Source of the DNA: Entrophospora sp. SA101
Lineage: Eukaryota; Glomeromycota; Glomeromycetes; Entrophosporales; Entrophosporaceae
Length of the DNA stretch: 64,000 bases
Direction: 5' to 3'
NCBI GenBank assembly: GCA_958430865.1
Contig: CAUDNR010000713.1
Span: 1-64,000 of the forward strand
Below, in pieces: positions 47,138-62,385 of the stretch. Under the pieces are notes generated by a model. It was not told where the DNA came from and did no database searches. It saw only the letters and a list, made by a program, of their open reading frames with translations. Every line of letters starts with the position of its first letter. The first letter of the stretch is position 1. A program made the translations under genes and the position numbers.

Positions 47138-47534
47138 CAGATTTGATTTAAATTATTTGTGAATAAAAAAAAGAGCATCGTGTAACAATTGTTATCAGGA
47201 AATTTTAAATTAATTACCAATAAGAAATGGAAATTAGATTGATTGAAGTGGGTTAAAAAGGAATATGTGAACGGCAATATAAATAAAAATTAAAATTAAA
47301 AAATATTTTTTTTATTTATACATATTAAATTAAAAATTTTGATATATGACAAAGTTGATTGGTGTTTCTTTGGTAACCTCCACGTCTCTCTTTCTCTCTC
47401 TCCTAAAAATTTTTTTCTATTATAATTATAAATAAATAATTCTTTTTTAAATTTTAAATTAACAACGAGACGAGGTTTTAAAAGGGAGAGAGAAATAAAA
47501 TATTATTGTATGTTCTTATGATATAAATTAAAAT

Positions 47535-48385
47535 ATGGATTTCGTATATGAGTTTTCAGAAATTATCAGAAAATATCGAAAAACAGAATCAAGTATTTTG
47601 GTAGCTGCAAGAACCCTAACATTAACGGTTTTGATTCTGTTAACAGTTGGATATTTGCTAATATTAGTGCTATTGGTTCTATGGGATAAGAGTGTAATAA
47701 CAACAGAAATACAATATCAAGAAATATTGCCGATACCAGGTTTGAAATTCTTTTATCTCGATTCATTCATTGATTGTTGGTTGATTAATATTCATATAGA
47801 TTTTTATTCAAAAATTTTATAGATTTTATGATATCTTTTAATTACCATTTTAGTCTTTCTTGTAAATTTAGATATCTTGGTAACTGTTTACTATTACTAT
47901 TATTATTATGATTGCTATTATTATTATATTTTGAAAATTATTTACACAATTATTCCCTTCTTCTTATTCCACACTAGATGGAACTCAATCAGAAATAGAT
48001 ATATGTACAGAACGATGCATCACACAACCAAAATGTATGAATTCAACTGAAGATGGGCGATGGTATGGTCATTTCACAGTAAATCCTGATGAAGTAGATG
48101 TAAATTTTAATAAAACTGCTAAACGTTATGGAATTTGGGTTACAATAAACATTGATGATCCAAGATATACAAGAGGTGATGACAAAGGAATGTACCTGAC
48201 TGCCTATGATTCAGATTTCAATCCACGTACAGTTGATATAGATAAAGAAAATATGGCATTAAAATATGATCCTGATTTTTATAACCAATTGAATCAATCA
48301 AATTTTCATATTATTGGCTTTCATCAGGTAAATATAAAAAATATAAAAAAAAAAGCATTACTGTTATATTTTGTTATTAATCATC

Positions 48386-48418
<33 letters not shown>

Positions 48419-49432
48419 TTAAAGGTTAATTGGATGTTTGTTAATAGACACATTAAACAAAAAATGATTCCAAATGGTTTAAATGTTTTAGGCGCACCAG
48501 CAAGTTATTTTGATATGCCATATATAACTACCAAGTATGGTTAGTAGTAGTAATAATAATAATAATAATAATAATAATGATTGATAATAAAATTATTTAT
48601 ATGGTTGATTAACAATAAGCCAACAAATTGATAAATTATAGAATCTGTAACAAATCCTGCAACAACACCAGAGTTTGATATTCAACCTGTCACAGGACCA
48701 CAATTATATTCAAATTTATTTATTGGCACTTTAAATTGGTATCAAGAAATACATAAAGAGTCAAGGTAATGAATGAATTATTACTTTTCCATTTCCATTT
48801 CCATTTCTTTAATATTTATATTAATTTATATTTATTTTATATTTATTTCACATGATTAGGTCACGACGTGTAAGTGTTGATATTTTTTTCTGAAGATAAA
48901 AAACAAATGAATTAGTAAATACAAAATTGTATTTATTATGATTATTATTTTATAGGTATTAGACTCTCTTGGTTTGCTTACTGGATTTTATGGATTTTTA
49001 ATGGGAATTTATATATTATTATTTGGTAAGTAATAAATGTATATAAGAAAGATTTTTTACAAGTAATTATCACAAATTAACAAAATCAAACCATTATAAT
49101 ATATGCTAATAGGGTTTGCACCAGTGTTACCATGGGGTGTGATACAAACATTTTTCATGAAAAGACAAATCAAAGAAAGTTTATATGAAATATATAAACA
49201 TGGATTTATACCATTAATAGATGAAGTTCCTCAAGATGTTCCAATTGAAATACGTATTAAAGAACTTGAAAAATTCTTAAAGCAATTTATATGTGAGGTT
49301 GATTATATGGAAGATGTTAAAGTAGATGAAAGTGGTGAAAGTGGTGATGGTGATGAAAAGGGTGGGACTGAGTATAATGAAAAAGAGATTGATGGTGAAG
49401 CTGAGAATAATGAGAATGAAGAAAATATGTAG
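47535..49432 (+). CDS. Gene A, second copy (membrane protein, unknown)
   Basis: Identical to 2135-4032. Exons 47535-47739, 47978-48327, 48425-48539, 48642-48765, 48860-48869, 48956-49025 and 49113-49432; 397 residues. All splice sites including the 10-nt micro-exon are preserved. The copy begins 397 bases inside the repeat, so its immediate upstream DNA is duplicated but more distal control sequence differs from copy 1. Confidence 0.82.
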
Positions 49433-49775
49433 AATTATATACATATATACACATTATATATCATCAGCATTTTATAACTGTATTAATATATTAATTTATT
49501 TAGAAATTTAGAATTATCTTAATTTTGGATAACTCCAACTAATTTTGTGTATTATTATTATGTATATTTTATACATATAATATCATGTTGAGGCAGAGTT
49601 CATGACATCACACTTTATGGAAAAAACAAAAATAAGGCATAGTATGATTTAACAATTAAATACAACAATAAATTTAATTTATTATATTTTTATCATATAT
49701 ACATGACCATTTGTCATTAAAAAAATAGATATATTATTACATTGGCCTGTTGATAATTGCATTTATACCCACCCC

Positions 49776-50060
49776 TTAGCAAATAATCAAACCCATATAT
49801 TCTTGAGGAATAATAAAGCCAAAGAAATATACCTTTTTATACACAGTCTTCTCTTCAGAATTAAATATTCTCGATGCATCATTGGGCCCATCAAATACTT
49901 TTCCCGACATTTCATAAAAAAAATTACTTGTAAACTTTTCATATTCAAAGTGAACATGAGCATCAGCAGAATAATAATCCAGGGTTAAATGAACTGGAAT
50001 TCATTGTTGGCAATAGTCAAATATACCTACCCATTTTCCCAAATCTTTTACGATGTGTGT
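49776..50060 (-). pseudogene. Decayed coding segment, second copy
   Basis: Same stop (50001-50003) and frame breaks as the arm 1 relic at 4376-4660. Confidence 0.4.
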
Positions 50061-50276
50061 AAAATCTACAGATGTTAAAACAATTCAGCAGGTAGATTTT
50101 TGATTTTGCCTGTATATAAGTCCGAGATCCTGAGAAGCGGTGCCTACACAATAAAAAGAAGAAATTATATATGTTAAAAGAGGATATGATCTTGATACAA
50201 AAGATTTTGGATTGTGTCCAGAGGTTTAAAAAACCCTTCTCATCATCTAAAGTCACTTGTCGTAAATCATTGGGCT

Positions 50277-50575
50277 GGTAGCTACCATTGCTACCATTTG
50301 CCGTAAATAATTACGGCTGCCGCAAATAGATGCAGTTGCTGTAAATAGATACGACTACTTCAAATAACTACGACTGCTGGAAATAGTTTTCAATTATTTT
50401 CAGTAGCATTATTGTTCTGCAGTAACTGAATTTTTTTGGATTATAATTGATGAATTCAATTAGTCGGTCATTCATTTACAATGAACTTGTGTGTAAAAAT
50501 AAAATTTGCAACCGCATCTATTTGTATTTATTTGCGGCAGCCATAAATATTTTATAATGGTAGTTACCATTGCCG
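50277..50575. repeat. Imperfect inverted repeat, second copy
   Basis: Copy of the foldback-like structure at 4877-5175. Confidence 0.5.
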
Positions 50576-52014
50576 CAAATAACCAATTGCCATCATTGTT
50601 TTTATTTCCCTTTGGAAATGATATGCACTGCTACTAAGGACAACTACAAAGGGTGAAGTGGAGGCACTATCACGAAAGGTAGGTGTGTATCATATTTACC
50701 CTTGATTTCTACTTATTATAAAGTTTTTATATAGTGATACAATCAAATAAAACAATAGCATATTTCTGTTATTATTTTGAATAAAAATTAACACTCATTC
50801 ATTTTCGTTTGAATTGTTTAATGAAGAAAGGTGATAATTCTATAATCTTTTGTAGTTTAATAAATTGTGGATTTAGGGAATACATATATAAAAAGTTGTT
50901 GTTGTTGCCAAGAATTTCTCGAGTTTTTCAAATTTTGATGAAAATTTCGATTTTATAACTGGTTCAAATATTTTCAAAGAATACTTGAACTTTTGAACTG
51001 TTAATTGGTTGAATAACCAGTTGATTGTTTGAATAATAAATTATACGAGAAAAGCAGTGTTAGGACCAACGATCGATTTTGTCACATGTGATAAAACGAA
51101 TGTCCACTATGCTGCTATCATGCGATAATTTTCATCTATAGGACAGAGGACTGATTGGGCAAAAATCCTTTAAGAAATGATTATACAAAACACTATTTTA
51201 CAACTTTCCTCTTAACATCAGAGTCCAAATGCAATTTCAGGGCCACAAACCCTGCTCTGAATTGCAACCTTCTACACTTGTGGGATATTATAAAACTGTT
51301 AATTATGATCACATTACAAATGACTAAATTTTGACCCCATATTAATATAAAAATTTATAGTTTTACTATGTCACATAATTTGATCCTAGCCTGCCCAAAA
51401 ATTATGTAAGAAAAGAACGAATTATAAGTAATACATAATATGCATTTTGAGCGAACCCATTTCTCTCGTAATTTTATAGGAAGAGATAATAGGAAGATGA
51501 CTTGATATTATTGTAAAGAGAAAAAATTCTAGCTTCGAAATGATGTAATTTTTATTCTTCCTCCCAAAGTGGGAAAATCATAAGAGATAATATACCAATC
51601 CTACAAACTGTTATAGATAGAGGCGGGGAAAATTTATTCATTTTACATACACATACTCACTCATGCACACACTCTAAATCCAATCTTCAACTTAAATTTA
51701 AAAAAGAAAACTCCACTTTATTCATAAATTTTCGATTCAATCGATTCAAATCCTCATTACAATAAATAATACCTAGACTGTCTCCACTCTGGTTCAATTA
51801 AATTTTTTTTACACATGAACACTTATAAGGAGAACTTTCCCGGGTTAGTATTCACCTCTCATTTTTTAATTTGTGGCAGGATATGTCAAACCACAACTAG
51901 CTAGTATTAGTATATACTATCACTATAGGATCCTTTCCTCGTTTAGTGTAACCCAGTAAAAGCCAATAAAATTAAATTAAATAATTAATAATAATAACAA
52001 CAACAACAACAATC

Positions 52015-54335
52015 ATGAATAGTCATAATAGCGGAAATAACAACAACGACGATTCTAACAATAAATTTCATTATAACCGTAGCTATAATAATAATAACCC
52101 TAAAAGAATATCTTTACCGAATCAAGATTCAAGTCAATGCACTTCTAGTGGAAATAAAAATTATTTTCCAAATAAATTAGAAAACAATAACAACGATACC
52201 TCACAATCGTCAAAATCAATTATTACAAGTCATAAATCTCCATCCACGCCACAAAATGCACTGTATGTAATTAAGTTATTCATTTTGCTCAAATATATTT
52301 TTATTATTAATTATAACTTTTCCAATTTTATATAGGAAATATTTAATACCTAATCTAGATTTCATTCCTATTAACAAAATAACATCAGAAGAAATAAAAG
52401 AGTTAGGAAAATATCATCCTATGATGAGTCCTGTTAAGAAAAGAAAATTTGATCATTTTGAAGCAGTAAATAGTTGGAGAAAGCCTAACGTCAGTGAACT
52501 TCCATGGATGAAAGACAATGATTGTAATAGAAAATATGATAATGTAGTACACAGGTAATGTGTGTGTATGTGTAATTTATTTATCGAATATTTAACAATT
52601 AAAAAGTAATAAATGACATGAAAAGATGTACAATTGATTTAATTGATCATTATTTTGTTAGGATGCATTTTGAATTAAATGATCTAATAGAGTACCTTTC
52701 TCCAACCGAGATTGAAAGATCATTAAGAATATTTGTAATTAAAAGAATTGAAGCTGCTATCAAATCTAAATTCAGTGATTCTGAAGTTTTCATATTTGGA
52801 AGTTTTAATTCTGGAATCTATCTTCCCACAAGGTAAAAATTTTTTTCCCCTGTAATTTTAAACAAACAAACAAACAATTGATTGATTGATTGATTTGATC
52901 TTTAATAGTGATATTGATATTGTCGTTTTTGGTCATGTAAGTTCGTTAACGCCACTCTCTCAACTGGCTGATTATTTAGAAATCAAAGGATATTCTTATG
53001 GCAGGCCCACAGTAATACGTGGGGCAGTGGTATGTATCTATATTATAATTTTAATTGCTAATTGATAAATATTTATTTAATGTATTATTTTTTCTGATTG
53101 TTTAAAATAATATTTAGGTTCCTATTATCAAATTCAAAGAAAAATACACTGAAATTAACATTGACATATCATTTAATCAGAGATCTGTTTTTGCATCTGT
53201 TAGCACTATAAAGGGATATCTTAGAGAATGGCCTATTCTTGGTAGATTGCTATTGGTTTTAAAATATTTTTTAAAACACCATAATCTTGATGACCCATCA
53301 AATGGTGGAATGGGCGGCTATACTTTGTTCTGTATGATATTAAATTTTCTACAGGTATTTTATAACAATAACAATTTTAGTAGAAATTAAGCAAGTTACA
53401 CACATATATATATTAATTGTTTATTTATAAAATATCAAGTTACACCCACGTATTGCTGATGGTACTTTAAAGATAGACAGTAATGATAACCTTGGTGTTC
53501 TTTTGATAGAATTTTTTGAATTATATGGAAATCAGTTCAATTATAAAGATCTGGCAATCACAATAAGAAATGGCGGAAGCTATTGTAGAAAGGTAATAAA
53601 TTAATGTAAATTGACATGTGTTCATACATTAAATTGTAATAATATACACATTTTTTATTTTAGATAATGATTTATTTATTAAAATCTATTTTTTTTCTTT
53701 ATATCATAGTACTATCAAAGTTGGGCAGTTAAAATTCCAGAAACAAATTTATGTATACAAGACCCATCAGATCCTGGTATTATTATTATTTAATTATATC
53801 ATTACAATTACTAATAACAAATATAAATGATGATATTAGAGCCATCTAACCCACACCATTATATTGTATATATTAAGATAATGATATAGCACGTGCAACA
53901 AGAAAGATAGAATTGATTCAGGAAGCATTTAACCGAGCGTTCCTACGACTTGTTAATAGAGTGGGACAACTTGAAAAAGTACATAGACCGATTGGTGCTA
54001 ATTATGTCACGGGGTTTGATAATAAATCAATTCTTTCATCTATTTTATTTATTTCTGAAGATATGCAATCATTAAGAAGAAATTTATTACGAGAGTATAA
54101 TGAAAATGGATTGAAACGATTGGTTCTAAAAACAAGCAATAATCTAGGAACACTACTAACAACTTATGATTATGAATTTATTGTCGAAAAATTTGCAAAG
54201 GAAATCGAAGAGTCAGACTATCGTCGTAACTTTAGAGTCAACTCTTTATTGAGAAGACGTAAACCAGCAAGATTTAAGTCATTTCCAAAATATCAAGATA
54301 GGGATGACTATTATCTTGAGGATTTATATGATTAG
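52015..54335 (+). CDS. TRF4: TRF4/PAPD5-type poly(A) polymerase, second copy
   Basis: Identical to 6615-8935. Exons 52015-52262, 52336-52554, 52662-52832, 52909-53029, 53118-53354, 53440-53592, 53710-53776 and 53878-54335; 557 residues with GS...DID and third Asp intact. If both copies are real, the fungus would have two equal genes for the TRAMP-type polymerase, which is unusual for such a gene. Confidence 0.92.
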
Positions 54336-55405
54336 AATTGAAAGGTGGTTCAATAGATGGATGACATATACTATTTGTAATTTGCTATTATTATTTCTTT
54401 TATTATTTCTTAAAAAAAAAAAAAATAAAGGTATTTATGTGTGTGGTGTGTTTATGTATTATCGTATAATTATTTTTTTTTCACTATTTACAATTTATTT
54501 TTTTAGAATTCACTAGCCGGAAGAAAGTATCCGAATAAGGGTTTTCAATAATAATAATTAGGTAAAATACCACATAATAAAACCACATACAATTTACATC
54601 ATTAGATAGCTTGTGTTTTTTAACTTTTGCGTATTAATTAAAAACCCCATATAAATTTCGATATTAAATCTCAATAAAATTGATTGGATCAAAAAAAAAT
54701 TACCGTGAGGTTTTAGAAATAAGGAAAATACTTTAAATACTTATTACAGTTATGATGATATATGAATAAAGTTAACTTTTAAAAATTAACACAATTTGGC
54801 GTAGGAAATGTAGATTACCAATTAATCGTCCACCCTTGTATCCCGATGAATATTAAGGATTTAACGTCATATTTAAAGGCTTTATTGTGCAGGAAATGCA
54901 GGTTCAGAAATTATTACCAATTTACATTCTAAAATGGTATTTGCTTATTCCTTACAATAACTTCTAAAATCACATTGTCCCGAGAAAAAGACCGCCTTTC
55001 CGTTACCATTATTATAGTGAAAAAGGCATAAAAAATACAGAAAGAACTGTGAAAATTTTTTTTTAATATAGCCAGTTTTAGCAAAATAAGTGATATAAAT
55101 CGAGTTATCACATGCAAATATGCAAGTAACTTCTTTTTCTTTCTATAATTTTCTCGTTAGTTTTTGTGCGTGAACTATTTAAAGAAAGAGATTTACATTA
55201 CAACAAATTCCAGAGTTGGGGCTGAGTTGACATTATTAAATAAAGTTTCGAAGATGGAATATTTATCGTGTAACCAAAATTTTCGCGCCTTTACTTTGTT
55301 AATAAATCAATGTTTACTTTTAAAGGTGTGACTAATTAGTTTTAATGTTATAAATTGAGACTATTTACATATTTTTTTTTTAAAAATAAAAGATAAATTT
55401 TCAAA
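54336..55405. other. Intergenic copy (as 8936-10005)
   Basis: Nothing recognised. Confidence 0.5.
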
Positions 55406-55599
55406 ATGACAAGATTGTTTTATGAACCAAAAAAAATATATCAAAGGAAAAAGGAACCTCGTGTTTTAATTTGCATGAGGATTTCATGTTTATCAATTTC
55501 CATGATAATATTAATAGCATATTCTGTTTTTTTAATATATTCTAATGGAATTGCCATTACGAGTGTGACAATACCTAAACCATATATACCAGTACCAGG

Positions 55600-55633
<34 letters not shown>

Positions 55634-57449
55634 TTTCTTGATTAAACGTTTTAATTCCTTATTCCAAGGTTAATAATAATTACTTGGATCGTTTAGATTT
55701 AATAATAACTGCGAAGTTTAGTTTTTCAATGGATTGTCAATTTCGATATCTTGGTAATTTAACAATATTGATTGATGATTTAGGAAAAGAATTTTTTTTT
55801 GTAATCGAAATCTTAAAATTATTTTATTTATTTTGTTTATTAGATAACAGAATAATATCTCAAACAGACAAGGATTTATGTTTAAATTATATAGTGCCAA
55901 CAATATGTGACGAACCTGATCCTAATGATTTATCGAAGAGTCGATGTATAGGAAAATTCCAAGTTCCAACTGAACTTCTGGATGCACCTATAACTGAAAG
56001 ATTAAATTTTAGTTTACCTGATAAACGTTATGGCATTCAATTTTTAATCAATATCACTGATGCTGAATATAATCCAAAATATGATAATGGTATTGTAATT
56101 AAAGCCTACGATCAAGGTAACTTTTTTTTGCTTAGTAATTTTATACTATTATCATATTAACTTAAAAAAATTTTTAAATATAGAATTTAATCCACACAGA
56201 TTACCTGAAGCGGTGGGTAATCTCGTAAATAAACTTGATCCTTATTTTATTGAGAGACTTGATAGTCTCAACTTTCATATAATGACATATCATCAGGTAT
56301 TATTAATGCAATAAATATTACACACATATTATTTTAATCGATTTATTAATTAGTTCAATTTATTTATTTATAAAGATAAATAGTATATATATTGATAGGA
56401 AGACAAGAGAATTTCTTATAACGTCATTTTGGGAAATGCTCGGTTTACCTCCATATTATTTCCTTCAACCTTATATTGATTCTAGAATTGGTTAGTGGGT
56501 AACAATTAATAGTTAACCAATTTAATTTTAATGATAAAAAAAAATTTCTTTTATTGAATTTATTTGTTTTTTTTTCTTTAAATAAAATTAGAATATATAA
56601 GAATACCAAGTATAATAGATCAATTTGCAACCAGTAATTATGGTATTTTATTTGTTGGTACTTTGAATTGGATTGAAACAATAGAAAGTGATCTTAGGTG
56701 TTTGTTTTTGATATTTAATATAAATTTTTTTAAATTTGAAATTCTTTAACATTGATTTTTTAACACTGATTTTTTTCTACTTTGATATAGAATTTATAAT
56801 GTAAATAAACATATTATTACATATATAATATATATATTTTCTCATTTCATTTCAAAATAATCAACAATTAATTTTATTATATTTTCTGTTATTGCTATTT
56901 ATATAAAGAATCTGGATTCAATCGCATTAATATCATTATTTTATTCATTATTAACTGGAGTTTATACTTTTCTATTTGGTAATTTTTATACATAAATATT
57001 GTTGTAAATGGTTTTTTTGTTGCTTTCGAAAATATAATTACTTACATAATATGTTTATATATATATATATGATACAGGTTGGTCTGCAATAGTGCCTTGG
57101 GGAATATGTCAAAGGTCATGTTGTTCCAGCGGATCAAAAGCAAAACTATGCAAAAAATTTGAATCAAGAGGTATACCGCTTATGCCATCAACAACTCCAG
57201 ATAAAGATGTCAGTGGTTTAATGGAATTTTTGGGACCAATATTACTAAGATCAACGAATTCAATTAAAAAAGATGAAGAGAATGACACTCCTAATTCTTC
57301 AACTACTAAAATTTCTTTACCACCGACTGAAGATAAGAATAGGTTAAGTCTGTGTAGTATGTATAATTTTTAAAGATGAGAATGGTAATTTGATAAGTCC
57401 TGAAAATATTGACCCTAACGATATTCAAATTATTCAATATTTTATTTGA
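55406..57449 (+). CDS. Gene B, second copy (paralogue of gene A)
   Basis: Identical to 10006-12049. Exons 55406-55598, 55844-56116, 56184-56296, 56403-56490, 56592-56697, 56791-56800, 56909-56978 and 57078 onward. The frame stops at 57373, or at 57447-57449 if the possible last intron 57343-57397 is used. Confidence 0.78.
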
Positions 57450-57610
57450 AAATAAAATCATAACTGAAAATATGATTGTGTTAAAATGTACAATCTTTTT
57501 AATTAATTAAATGTTTATTATGTTAATGTAAATTCTATTAATATTTTACAAAACTATAATTCTAAAGAGTTTTTAAGTTGAATTTTTTACTATGAGGCTT
57601 TGTAATATTA

Positions 57611-58071
57611 TTAAACATGTAAAATGCTGTTGCCATCACCATCATCATCACCATCACCATCACCATCACCATCACCATCACCATCACCATCACCATCACC
57701 ATCACCATCACCATCACCATCATCATCATTATTTATTATGAAATTTCCTTCAAAATTATTAGAATTTTCATAATTTGGTGGAGATGTTTGAAAAGTAGAA
57801 AGATAATCAGGTGCAAAATTATTATTATTATTTTCATCATTATCGTTGATGTTGTTGTGATCATAATTGATTTTGTCATATTGAGGCAAATCATCATAAG
57901 CTTTAAAAGATGATAAAGTTATTGGTATATCAATTTTAGTACTTATTTTCTTCTTTTTAACTTTTTCACCTATTCCAAAATCTGGTAATGATCTTGTTAA
58001 AAAGAATTGTTTGTTGTGTTCATTATTATCATCGTCGTCATCGTCATCATTATCGTCTACGTTAATGGTGA

Positions 58072-58104
<33 letters not shown>

Positions 58105-59312
58105 CACCATCGTCAATATTAAAGTTGGAAGGAACTTTTATTGTGTAGATGAATTTCAAATTGTGTATTATTGAGATTGAAGTTGTTTCGCATGACGAAT
58201 GAATTTTTTTTGAAGGTTTTGGTAAAATAAATGAAATATTTTTATGATAAATAAATTTATTATCGTTGATCACTTTATCTAAATTTTCGATCTTCAGAGT
58301 TTTTAAAACTTTTGAATCTTGATTCGTGTGGCCTTTTGATCTGCGAATACAAGTTTCTGTCAATTGTACCTTTAACTCGACAAAATCTAAATGTTTAACT
58401 TTTGGTATTAATTTCAAATGCATTTCTATGGGCTGACCAATGGAATATACTTTTTTCGGCATCATGATTTCGTAACCAAATAAATTTTTCCAATCACTAG
58501 AAGTGACAATACCTTCAGAATTCATTTCTTCGGATATAGAAGCACGCATTATGGGTACTTGTTGTGTCACATGTATATTTGGCAATAACCCTGGTCTAAA
58601 GAGTGTCGCGCTCAATTTATAAGAGACACTTGCTAATTCAGTATCTATTGTTTCTGGCGAATCACCGGGTATAAACAATTCAAAAGGAAAGGTGTAAATG
58701 TTAGGTTGAAGAATGGTATAACATTTTGAAGATAATTTTCGAATGATATTTAAACGTGAATTTAATTGTTGTCCTTGTTGCAAAGGTGGTGGTGATGATG
58801 ATGGCGATGATGGCGATGATGGGTGAACGGACGATTGATAAGATAAGAATGTCCAATTTTTTGATATTAATTCACATTCTTCACATAGATCATTATTATT
58901 CGTAGAGCCTAATAAATTATTTAATAAACTGTTAATAAATTATTATCATTACTATTATTATTGTTATAGGTGGAAAACAATAAAAAGATTTATTCGGAAA
59001 ATTTAATTACTAATACTAACCATAATAGACTCTACCCTCTGGCCAAAAAGTTTTCGATTTACCGTTAAATTTCAAATCTAATTTTTTTATTTTGGTTGGT
59101 TTGTCTAAAATTAATATTAGTTCGCCCCTTAAAAAGCAACCTAATGATTCTTGAGGATTTCCGCGTAGAAAAAGTGCTGGCTCCATTAATTTAATTTTTA
59201 GACAAGTAGAAGAAGAAAATAATGATTTTGAATTATTCCTTTGTGGAATGCTATCATTATTTGATATAAATGAAGAAAATGAGGTTCTTGTAGAAATACT
59301 TTGTGGAGACAT
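57611..59312 (-). CDS. Alpha-arrestin, second copy
   Basis: Identical to 12211-13912: exons 59312-59021 and 58908-57611, 529 residues. It includes PPNY and the same length of Asp-Gly hexamer tract (57633-57730). Confidence 0.85.
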
Positions 59313-60474
59313 GATATGTATGTGTGTTACGAGATAAATTTTTTTAAAAAAATCAAAAAAAAAAAATCAAAAAGTTCTAAAATTTATACCACTCCAAAAA
59401 ATTATGACGCAATTACATAATCGATACGATACCAACTAAAATTGGAAACGCCTTTACTATTACTTAATATTACTTAAGCCAAACAAAGCTCAGATCCGAA
59501 ATTATTTTATTTAATTGTAAAATTATTTCCCGTTGGAAATTATTATACAAAAAGGAATATTTATTTATATTGATGTTGAATTATCTGTATTATTTGTTTT
59601 GTATAATTAAAGTTACTAGATCATATCTGACATATAAGTTATCCGATATCGAATGCACTATGACAAACAATGTTCAAATTTGGCTAGCACGTGGATAAAT
59701 TAAATTATTTACTTGCAGTGCAAGGATCTCTTGACTCTAGAATTATGCATAATAAAAATTATTTTTCCAAATTAGTAAAAGTTTGAAAATTATAAAATGA
59801 ATGGTAACAACGAATTTGGTCTTTTAAACTGTTTGTAGTACATGACAAATTTTGTATTAATAGATTAATATGAATAATGAACCGACACCAATTGTTTTAT
59901 TTTATTTTCCTTTTATTATTTAGATAGATGATATACTTATCAAATTAAGATATAAATCGATTTTTTTTTTTATGGGTGGAATTATCGATCGAATCTAATG
60001 TTAAATATGTATTTTACTACGTAGTTCACGAGAAATTTGGCAGCGAAAATTCTGGTTAGATTTGGAAAAATAATCTCTAAATTTGGTCAAATTAAGGTTA
60101 CATATCAATAATAACAATGTCGCTTTTTCCAATTTTTTTACACATGGAATTAAAAGGGAACTCGGCACACATGATCACATGTATTCTATTTTTGGAAGTT
60201 CCCTTTAAAATTAATTTGGCAGTGTGGCGAGGTTCAGCACTTCTATGAAGGCTAATAAAATATAAAATTTACAAGAAAAATATACGTTCCAAGGTCTTCT
60301 TCATTTTAAAAGACAATAAATAAAATCTCACGGATGTACATATATTAATGCGTTTTTATTAATATTGTGACTAAATACTCATAATTGCTTATTTTTTTTT
60401 TATATATATAGAACTGCGACCAAGTACAGTGAAAGGACAAAATTAAAAATCACGCGAAATGATCATTTGTTTGA

Positions 60475-60598
60475 GAATTGTTATTCGCACCCCTCCCGTG
60501 ACCAAGTCAAAGATGAACCAATAAAATTATCACATTTTAAAGCCATTCATTGGTCACATTACTACACTTAGTCACGGGAGGGGTACGAATAACAATTC
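60475..60598. mobile_element. 124-bp MITE, copy within arm 2
   Basis: Exact counterpart of 15075-15198, copied with the arm rather than by transposition, because all flanking sequence is the same. Confidence 0.85.
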
Positions 60599-61679
60599 CC
60601 TAAAAATATGGTACAAATAAACATGACGCCAAGTCATTCCAACGAATACGATTTTATGAGGAGTTGTGCATTGTAAATTTTTTTTATGTATTGTCACGTC
60701 GTTAAAAAATAAATAAAAATATCGGCCGCGTAACTCAAATGAGCTCTTGCTAACTATTTACTCATATGTTAAGTCAAGTTTAGTCAAGTTTAGTCAAGTT
60801 TAATCAAGACAAAATTATTATATATATACTAATTAAGATTTAATCCCTTCACCAGCCCTGACAAATACCCGCATCAGTCCCATACATGTAACCAGTAGTA
60901 TTACTTGTTTTATCACTGTTATGCCCATTGTTAGCTATGATCGTCATTATAACGTGTTATTAACAAGTATAGATTTCTAAATTTGGTCTCAAGCAGTTGT
61001 AAAAAATTTATCACGTTATATATATATGCATTATCAGAAAATTTGAAATGTTATGCTTGGCTCACTACCAGATTTTTTATGTTACATTGAATCGCTACAA
61101 GTTTATCTATAGTTAATCTTCAAGGTTTTTCTATTACTGTAAATAGAAAATAAGCGAAACTGAAAAATACCTACGTCTCAAAAAAATTTGCAAAGTTTCT
61201 TTTGTTATTATTATTATAATTATTGTTCAGAAAGAATCATACAATTATCATTTATTGTCATATAATAACAATAGCGATGGTGTATTGATTATTCAAAAAA
61301 ATTTTGTCCAACAAATATAAAGTAAAATAATTTTTTCTTTATGATATTTATTGTTCAGTTAAAACTTGTTTGTTACAACATTTTACAACATGTGGGTAGG
61401 GATCAATTAAATTTTTCTTTTATTTTTCATATCCAACAAACATCATGTTTTGAAATATTATTCGAAATGAATACATGACAATGTCCCAAAAATTTTGATT
61501 ATTTTGTCATGATTATTTTTTAATTATTGAGTAAATCAATCCATCCGTATTCATGTTTTTGGGGAAATTTTTTTCCATTGAAAATATTTCTTTTGGAAAT
61601 ATAAAATAATTCTTTTAATGAATATATAATGTTAGAAAATAATTCCTTTAATGAAAATAAAAATTCAAAGAATACAACA

Positions 61680-62385
61680 AATACTAACAAATCATTCACC
61701 TGGTCCAAGTAACTGGACAAGTGGTGTTAGTAGAAATCGTAATCATAAAAGTACAGTTTTAGATCAAATTTAGATCAATTATATAATTATGGAACAATAA
61801 CTAACAATGATGTAGATTTTATATCTTCATATTATGAAGACATGAATGATGAAAAATATTTGAAGATGATTAATAAATTATTAAAAAGTTAATTAATTAG
61901 AGAACAAATTAAATATACAAGATTCTACCAGAGAATCAAAATGTCAATCACAATCAATTAATCAAAACTACAACTTAATTAGTAACTTTGCCATGATCTC
62001 TTCCATTACCCTGCATTCTTCTCAAGAGCATTTAAAACAATCGCTACAATTAACAACGCATCTCCTGACACTGAACCTGGTAATAATTCAGAATAATTCA
62101 AATATGCAATTCAGAAGTTGCACCTATTGTCAATGTATCAAATGACGGTGATGATAATGATGATAATGATAATAATATTAACGTCATTTCATTGACTTAT
62201 TGACTTTATTTCAATAACAACAATAATGATTATGATAAAAATTACAACAAATGGTTCATATCTATATAGTAACAGCAACACCGATAATAATGATAATAAT
62301 AACAATAATAGTATCAATAATTCATCAAAGTCTCAAGATAAATATGCATACTATTTAAAATTACCCTACAACTTCAACATTAAAT
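61680..62385 (+). pseudogene. Asn/Asp-rich coding relics, second copy
   Basis: Same broken frames as 16280-16985. Confidence 0.35.

Larger units (their letters stand above)
49433..52014. other. Intergenic copy (as 4033-6614)
   Basis: Carries the same decayed minus-strand coding segment (49776-50060) and imperfect inverted repeat (50277-50575) as arm 1. Nothing new was seen. Confidence 0.5.
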
